This document shows, piece by piece, positions 59,826-64,000 of a stretch of DNA of 64,000 nt (the stretch's first letter is position 1; every line of letters begins with the position of its first letter). The position numbers were made by a program, and so were the translations under genes. The notes beneath the pieces are model-generated. The model was not told the DNA's origin and did not search any database. It saw only the letters and a program-made list of their open reading frames with translations. This DNA is from Amycolatopsis coloradensis (GTDB lineage Bacteria > Actinomycetota > Actinomycetes > Mycobacteriales > Pseudonocardiaceae). The stretch is from NCBI RefSeq assembly GCF_001953865.1, contig NZ_MQUQ01000004.1, positions 341,009-405,008 on the forward strand, read 5' to 3'.

Positions 59826-61127
59826 TTACCTCCGCCGATACCTGATCACACAAGGAGAACCAGGCCGGGTCACGCCGAGATCGAAGTCCGACGGCGGGTC
59901 CGCCTCCAGCGGCGTGAGTGCGTACCGGGACAACAGTGAGCCGAGGATCGTGGTCACCTCCGCGGTGCCGAAAGCCTGGCCGGGACAACGATAGAAGCCG
60001 CCGCTGAACCCGATCAGCGCGTGCGGATGCCGTTTGTCCTCGGCTCGACCGGGCGCGAACCGCTCCGGGTCGTAGCGGCCGGGATCGGCGAAGATCCCGG
60101 GCAGCCGGTGCGCGACGCCGGGGCACAGCATGGTCATCCAGCCCTTCGGCACCCGGTAACCGTCCACTTCGTACTCGACCGCGGTCATCCTGGCGTAGTG
60201 GCCCATCACCGGCCGCAGCCGCAACGACTCCTTGAACGCCCAGTCGAGCCTCGGTACCCGGGCAACGCCTTCGTCCAGTTCGCGCACCACGGTGCCGAGA
60301 TAGCCGGGATTCCTCAGCAGTTGCACCAAGGTCCACGCGGCCTGCGCCGCCGTGGTGATGTACCCGGTGAAGATGGTGCACAGCGCCATGCCGATCTGTG
60401 CCTCGTCGCCCTCGGCGCGCAGATCGTCGTCGTCGACGAGGGTCTGGAGGAAATCGGAGCGCCCGCCGGGATCACGCCGTCGCGTTTCGAGCACCGGACG
60501 GAGCATTTCGGTGAGCAGTCTCTTGGCGCGATCGCGGCGGAAGAACTTGGGCAGCGGCAGGTTCGGCGGCAGGATGAACTCCATCCCCCTGGCCAGATCC
60601 ACCAGCAGCGGCCGGAATTCGTCGACGCGCGCACGGATCTCCGGCCCCATCAGCGCGCTCGCCGCGATCCGCATCACCAGTGGTTCGAAGGTGTCCCAGA
60701 GATCGAACTCGCCGTGCTCGCCGAGCCCGTCCAGCCAGGTCTCGACCTCCTCGGTCATCACCCCGGTGTAATGCGTGAGCCTGCCGCCCTTAAACGCCGA
60801 CTGCAACAAGGAAACATGCCCGCGCCTGCGCTCGAAGTCCTGTGCGGCCAGCATGACGTCGCCGAACATCGGCACCACGAACTTGTAGAGATCGGGGACC
60901 GAAAGGGTCCTGTCGACCTCCTTGAAATAGAAGTCGTGGTACTCGGGTCCGATCAACACGACCCCCTTCTGCGGGCCGAGCTGGATGCCGAACACCGGGC
61001 CATGGCGCTCGTATGCGCGCATGAACACGGCGAAGTGATCCCGTCGCCATTCGATCAGGCTGCCCAGCAACGGCAGTCCCCTGATCATCGGCGGTGTACT
61101 CAGCCGTCCGGTGACCGGCGCGACCAT
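59826..61127 (-). CDS. Cytochrome P450, CYP51-like architecture
   Basis: A 433-residue P450. The I-helix motif is TGYITT (254-259), where most P450s have A-G-x-x-T-T, so the first position is Thr. ExxR is KESLR (300-303), and the heme loop FSGGFYRCPGQAFG has Cys381. The N-terminal RHGPVFGIQLGPQKGVVLIG part resembles CYP51-type enzymes. The ATG at 61127 is chosen because the protein homology starts there; a longer frame extends upstream through a hairpin. It has no promoter element of its own and a hairpin upstream at 61160-61197, so it may depend on read-through. Confidence 0.9.
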   Translation of the reverse strand: MVAPVTGRLSTPPMIRGLPLLGSLIEWRRDHFAVFMRAYERHGPVFGIQLGPQKGVVLIGPEYHDFYFKEVDRTLSVPDLYKFVVPMFGDVMLAAQDFERRRGHVSLLQSAFKGGRLTHYTGVMTEEVETWLDGLGEHGEFDLWDTFEPLVMRIAASALMGPEIRARVDEFRPLLVDLARGMEFILPPNLPLPKFFRRDRAKRLLTEMLRPVLETRRRDPGGRSDFLQTLVDDDDLRAEGDEAQIGMALCTIFTGYITTAAQAAWTLVQLLRNPGYLGTVVRELDEGVARVPRLDWAFKESLRLRPVMGHYARMTAVEYEVDGYRVPKGWMTMLCPGVAHRLPGIFADPGRYDPERFAPGRAEDKRHPHALIGFSGGFYRCPGQAFGTAEVTTILGSLLSRYALTPLEADPPSDFDLGVTRPGSPCVIRYRRR

Positions 61128-61159
61128 ACCGTCTCCTGCCTTCGGCAAAACCCGGCGCC

Positions 61160-61197
61160 GGGGTGTTCCCACCACGAAACCGCGGTGGGAACACCCC
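61160..61197 (-). terminator. Hairpin between the unknown-family gene and P450
   Basis: 14-bp perfect arms (61160-61173 and 61184-61197) with a 10-nt loop, in the 95-bp gap between two co-directional genes. It may attenuate rather than stop transcription into the P450 gene. Confidence 0.7.
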
Positions 61198-61222
61198 TGA
61201 CCGGACCCTGGATGGGACGCCG

Positions 61223-61876
61223 TTACTTCGCGGCCAGCTCCTCCGGCGAGAGGTACCCGCCCATGTTGAAGCGGAGGCTGGTCACGTAGGCGACCGGCTG
61301 CTGGTCGAGGTACCTGCTGTCGTGCAAGGGCAGCATCCGGTAGATCTGGCCCTTGCCCGGCGCGCCGGCCGGCGGGATCTGCCGCACGTCGTCGATGGTG
61401 AGGATGATCGGCTCCTTGTTGACCAGCTTCATCCCCAGCTTGGGCATGTCGAAGATCGCGCCGACCGCCATCCGGCACGCCTTCGCCGACGGCCCTTCAC
61501 CGGCGTACGGATCGAACGGCGTGCGGATCTGCCCGGTGGACAGGCAATCCGGGTTCAGCGTCACGGTGATCCGGCCGAGTTCCTCGCACTCGCCGACCAT
61601 CTTCATTTCGATCAGGTTCGTGTACACCTCGGCCTTGGACCATTCCCGCGAGGTCGGCTCGGAGCGGACGACCCGCACCCAACCGTCGAAGGGAACGGTG
61701 TACTCCCCGACACCGGGTACCGCGAAGGTGTCGATGGAGTTGATGCCGAGGTTGTCGATACCGGGATCGGGGGCGGTCCAGGGAACCACCTTCGCGCCGG
61801 CGTATACGTTGGGCACGCCTTCGGTCGTGACCGGACGGCCATAGATCACGGACGGCTTCGTGGGTGTAGCCATCAT
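61223..61876 (-). CDS. Protein of unrecognised family, 217 residues
   Basis: A soluble, beta-rich protein that I do not recognise. The start is MMATPTKPSVIYG; the first two Met codons are adjacent and GAGAGG lies just upstream, so the second ATG (61873) may be the real start. A central block reads EMKMVGECEELGRITVTLNP and then GQIRTPFDPYAGEGPSAKAC. It has three cysteines and no signal peptide. It lies 34 bp after the repeat-helical gene in the same direction, so it shares promoter site 8. The mixed strand pattern could fit a lipid- or ligand-binding barrel, but this is only an impression. Confidence 0.62.
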   Translation of the reverse strand: MMATPTKPSVIYGRPVTTEGVPNVYAGAKVVPWTAPDPGIDNLGINSIDTFAVPGVGEYTVPFDGWVRVVRSEPTSREWSKAEVYTNLIEMKMVGECEELGRITVTLNPDCLSTGQIRTPFDPYAGEGPSAKACRMAVGAIFDMPKLGMKLVNKEPIILTIDDVRQIPPAGAPGKGQIYRMLPLHDSRYLDQQPVAYVTSLRFNMGGYLSPEELAAK

Positions 61877-61910
61877 TGCCTCTCAGAGTCGAACGGAATC
61901 GGAAAGCCCG

Positions 61911-63230
61911 TCAGGGCAGCAGGTTGGTGTAGTCGCAGCAGGTCTGCCCCGCCTTGTCCGGGATCCCGTCCTGGTCCGAGTCGATCTCGCCCTCCGCGGT
62001 CGAATACACGTTCCGGGAGTTCAAGTCGATCACGCCGTCGCCGTCCCAGTCGTTCAGCTTGCCCTTGAAGGTGCCGAGGATGAACGCGTTGGTCATCGGG
62101 CCGACTTCGGGATCGTGCAAGGTGGACAGCACGCCGTTGCCGGGGGTGAGCACCTCTTCCAGCGGCCTGCCCGCGATCCTGGACAGGTTCACGTGGCCCC
62201 AGCCCTGGAAGCGGCCGCGCACGTACCGGATCGCGGCCTCCTCGCGTACCTGGAACTTCGGTTCGAGATGCCAGGTGCCGTACCGGGCGAAGCCGATGTT
62301 GGCCTGCCGCACGCCCTGGCTCGGGTCGTCCGCGCGGCCCGACTTGAAGAAGGTCCTCGGCACAAGCGACTCGAAGAAGAAGTTGCCGCGGTCGCGCCTG
62401 GTGCGGTCGGTGAAGCCGCGGAACAGATAGTTGTCACAGTGCGGCGAGCCGTCCTTGTGCAGCCCGGAGATCGTCTTGGCGATCACCAGCTGACGTTCGC
62501 GGGTGCTCACGTTCGGGCAGGCGTGCGCCTGGCCGTAGATCCGGGCGAGTCCCTGCGGGGCCAGCGAGATCTTGCCCCAGTGCGTATTGCTCTCGTCCAG
62601 CCGGACGTAGAGGTCGCAGTGGATGAGCAGGTAGATCGTCTCGTCGAAAGTGCGGCCCGGGGTGTAGAGGCCGGGCCTGCCGTCGAACGCCGGGTCCCCG
62701 GTCTGCAGCTCGGAGATGAACAGCTTCGCCCACTCGGCGATCTCGGGGTCGTCGTCGGTGAGGAACTTCTGCAGGGTGGTCACCGCGGTGGCGCCACCGA
62801 GCTTTTCGATGGCCCACAACGCATCCCAGCGCAGCTCGCGATTGGTGTCGGTGCGGGCGGCCTCCTCCAGCAGTTCGATCGCGTCGGCGTGGTCGCGGTC
62901 GGCGTACTCGTAGAGCGCCTGTTCACGCATCACCGGGTCCGGATGCCGCAGGGCCTGCTCGCGCAGTTCCCCGTTGCTGCGGTTGTCCAGCCGGATGGCG
63001 ACCCGGTCGAGCGCGTACCCGAAATCACTGGCCCACGCGGCCGGATCCCCCGCGACGAAACGGGGATCGACGTTGCTCAACGTGGTGCGGTACGCGAAGT
63101 TGAGCGCGTCTCGCTGTTCCGTGCCCAGATCGTCCAGCAGGGCGGGCTCGGACGGGACGGCCTCGGCCCACGAACCGGGGCCGCGCTCCGTTACCAAGTC
63201 CGGGGACTTGTTGCAAAGATCGATAGCCAT
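61911..63230 (-). CDS. HEAT-repeat-like protein with two EF-hand-like loops
   Basis: A 439-residue protein of unknown function. Residues about 75-180 contain repeated helical units like HPDPVMREQALYEYADRDH and NRELRWDALWAIEKLGG, typical of HEAT/PBS-lyase repeats. The middle part has CDLYVRLDESNTHWGKIS. The C-terminal end has two calcium-loop-like segments, DWDGDGVIDLN and DSDQDGIPDKAG, and ends in CCDYTNLLP. No signal peptide is visible. The start at 63230 is preferred because GAAGGA lies 8 nt before it; an upstream ATG at 63254 lacks a site. It is the first gene behind promoter site 8. The combination suggests a calcium-dependent scaffold or binding protein. Confidence 0.72.
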   Translation of the reverse strand: MAIDLCNKSPDLVTERGPGSWAEAVPSEPALLDDLGTEQRDALNFAYRTTLSNVDPRFVAGDPAAWASDFGYALDRVAIRLDNRSNGELREQALRHPDPVMREQALYEYADRDHADAIELLEEAARTDTNRELRWDALWAIEKLGGATAVTTLQKFLTDDDPEIAEWAKLFISELQTGDPAFDGRPGLYTPGRTFDETIYLLIHCDLYVRLDESNTHWGKISLAPQGLARIYGQAHACPNVSTRERQLVIAKTISGLHKDGSPHCDNYLFRGFTDRTRRDRGNFFFESLVPRTFFKSGRADDPSQGVRQANIGFARYGTWHLEPKFQVREEAAIRYVRGRFQGWGHVNLSRIAGRPLEEVLTPGNGVLSTLHDPEVGPMTNAFILGTFKGKLNDWDGDGVIDLNSRNVYSTAEGEIDSDQDGIPDKAGQTCCDYTNLLP

Positions 63231-63269
63231 CGCGGCAATCCTTCCCGTCTCCATGGATCGGTATCAGCA

Positions 63270-63311
63270 AAGTTAGGCGGCTACACCACGCCGCACCTTC
63301 TCGCAGGTTGC
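63270..63311 (-). promoter_or_regulatory. Cluster promoter element, site 8
   Basis: Read leftwards: GCAA-CCTGCG-AGAAG at 63311-63297, 21 bp, then TAACTT at 63275-63270; ATG at 63230. Confidence 0.65.
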
Positions 63312-63510
63312 CGCTGTCCGTGTTCGCGCGAGTTCCCCCTGCCAGCAAGGAGGTCCGTCACTCGGACGGCGGTCGCCCCGGCGGCACCGCGCCGCCCACC
63401 ATTGAGGAACACTTCAGCTACGTAGAGCTTCCCTGCCATCCTTCAGCCGATGGGGGCGACCAGTGGGCACATTTCCGTCGACGGAGCCCGCGACGGTGGG
63501 CTGGGGAAGA

Positions 63511-64000
63511 ATGCTGGGCCGGGCGGGGACCTGGGCGGGCACCGCCGCGCGGCACGGAACCGCCGGCGCGGCGGAGTCCTTACACCGCAGGCTGAACCGG
63601 AACGGCGGGCAGCCGGGGCGGGACAGGCTCACCACCATGCTCGTCGCCTTGGGACCGACGTTCGTCAAGGGCGGCCAGCTCCTCGGCACCCGCCAGGACC
63701 TGCTTCCGCCGCATCTGTGCGCGGCGCTCGGCCGCCTGCACGACCGCGTCAACCCGATGACCCGCGCACAGGCGGAGGAGGTGTGCACGCACGCGTACCG
63801 GGAAAGAACCTGGCCGTTCAAGGAATTCGACTGGACGCCGTCGGCGAGCGGCAGCATCGCCTGTGTCTACCGCGCACGGCTGCACGACGGCCGCGAGGTG
63901 GCGGTGAAGGTGCGCAGGCCGCGGATCCGCGAACGTATGCACGCCGATTTCGCCTTGCTGGGCAAGGGCGCCAGTGTGATCCAACGGGTGCCCGGCATGC
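63511..64000 (+). CDS. Second ABC1/UbiB-family kinase, truncated by window end
   Basis: The first about 163 codons of an ABC1-type atypical kinase running off the right edge. Motifs seen are LGPTFVKGGQLLGTRQD (KxGQ-type, here KGGQ), SASGSIACVYRA (nucleotide loop) and VAVKVRRP (Lys). The ATG at 63511 or the GTG at 63496 is the probable start; the frame is open somewhat further upstream, so the start is uncertain. It is divergent from the repeat-helical gene. It parallels the kinase at 56359-57618 but has no N-terminal membrane helix in the part seen. Confidence 0.82.
   Translation, partial: MLGRAGTWAGTAARHGTAGAAESLHRRLNRNGGQPGRDRLTTMLVALGPTFVKGGQLLGTRQDLLPPHLCAALGRLHDRVNPMTRAQAEEVCTHAYRERTWPFKEFDWTPSASGSIACVYRARLHDGREVAVKVRRPRIRERMHADFALLGKGASVIQRVPGM

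Overview
The window is high-GC actinomycete DNA. An Lsr2 gene at the left edge, an LmbU-type regulator, an enediyne PKS cassette and a 2-epi-5-epi-valiolone-type cyclase all fit an antibiotic-producing actinomycete, probably Pseudonocardiales (Amycolatopsis-like; the genus is an inference). Nearly the whole window is specialised metabolism. Almost every biosynthetic gene lies on the minus strand, in long operons with 1-32 bp overlaps.

Left flank (1-3.5 kb): the C-terminal part of Lsr2, a frameshifted AfsR/NB-ARC-like regulator remnant, an S41-type peptidase, a small secreted cysteine protein and a broken CGNR-like gene. Region A (3.6-15.4 kb) is one translationally coupled operon that looks like a C7N-aminocyclitol pathway of the cetoniacytone kind. 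Transcribed from 15.4 kb leftwards it encodes five cupin genes, a pyranose-oxidase-like GMC flavoprotein, a DegT/DnrJ aminotransferase, a sugar-phosphate cyclase fused to a cupin, a VOC protein (candidate epimerase), another cupin, a bicovalent FAD oxidase, a CocE/NonD hydrolase and an arylamine N-acetyltransferase. An LmbU-family regulator, an SDR and an MFS exporter follow (15.9-19.9 kb).

Region B (19.9-29.7 kb) is the complete five-gene enediyne minimal cassette unbL-unbV-unbU-pksE-tebC. Region C (30-38 kb) holds small VOC proteins, PadR and AraC regulators, an AlkZ/YcaQ-superfamily protein, two NTF2/SnoaL-like proteins and a P450. Region D (37.3-54.6 kb) is a second assembly line in one operon. 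It encodes an A-MT-PCP loading-type NRPS, two KS-AT-ACP modules, a DH-FkbM-FkbH-ACP fusion, two beta-lactamase-fold proteins, an aldo-keto reductase, an NTF2-like protein and a VOC protein. Region E (54.6-64 kb) holds more NTF2/SnoaL proteins, two ABC1/UbiB kinases, an SRPBCC-SRPBCC-methyltransferase fusion, a second P450, and two unfamiliar proteins, one of them combining repeat-helical and EF-hand-like segments.

The most notable observation is an apparent shared promoter element. The pattern GCAA-N6-AGAAG, then 20-22 bp, then a -10-like NANNNT, occurs at eight positions. All eight are upstream of genes in regions B, C, D and E, including the enediyne cassette and the NRPS/PKS operon. I found none in front of region A. 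This argues that the enediyne cassette and the NRPS/PKS/NTF2/P450/UbiB genes form one co-regulated pathway of about 45 kb, while the cyclitol operon is a separate regulatory unit. No gene for the factor that reads this element is evident in the window.
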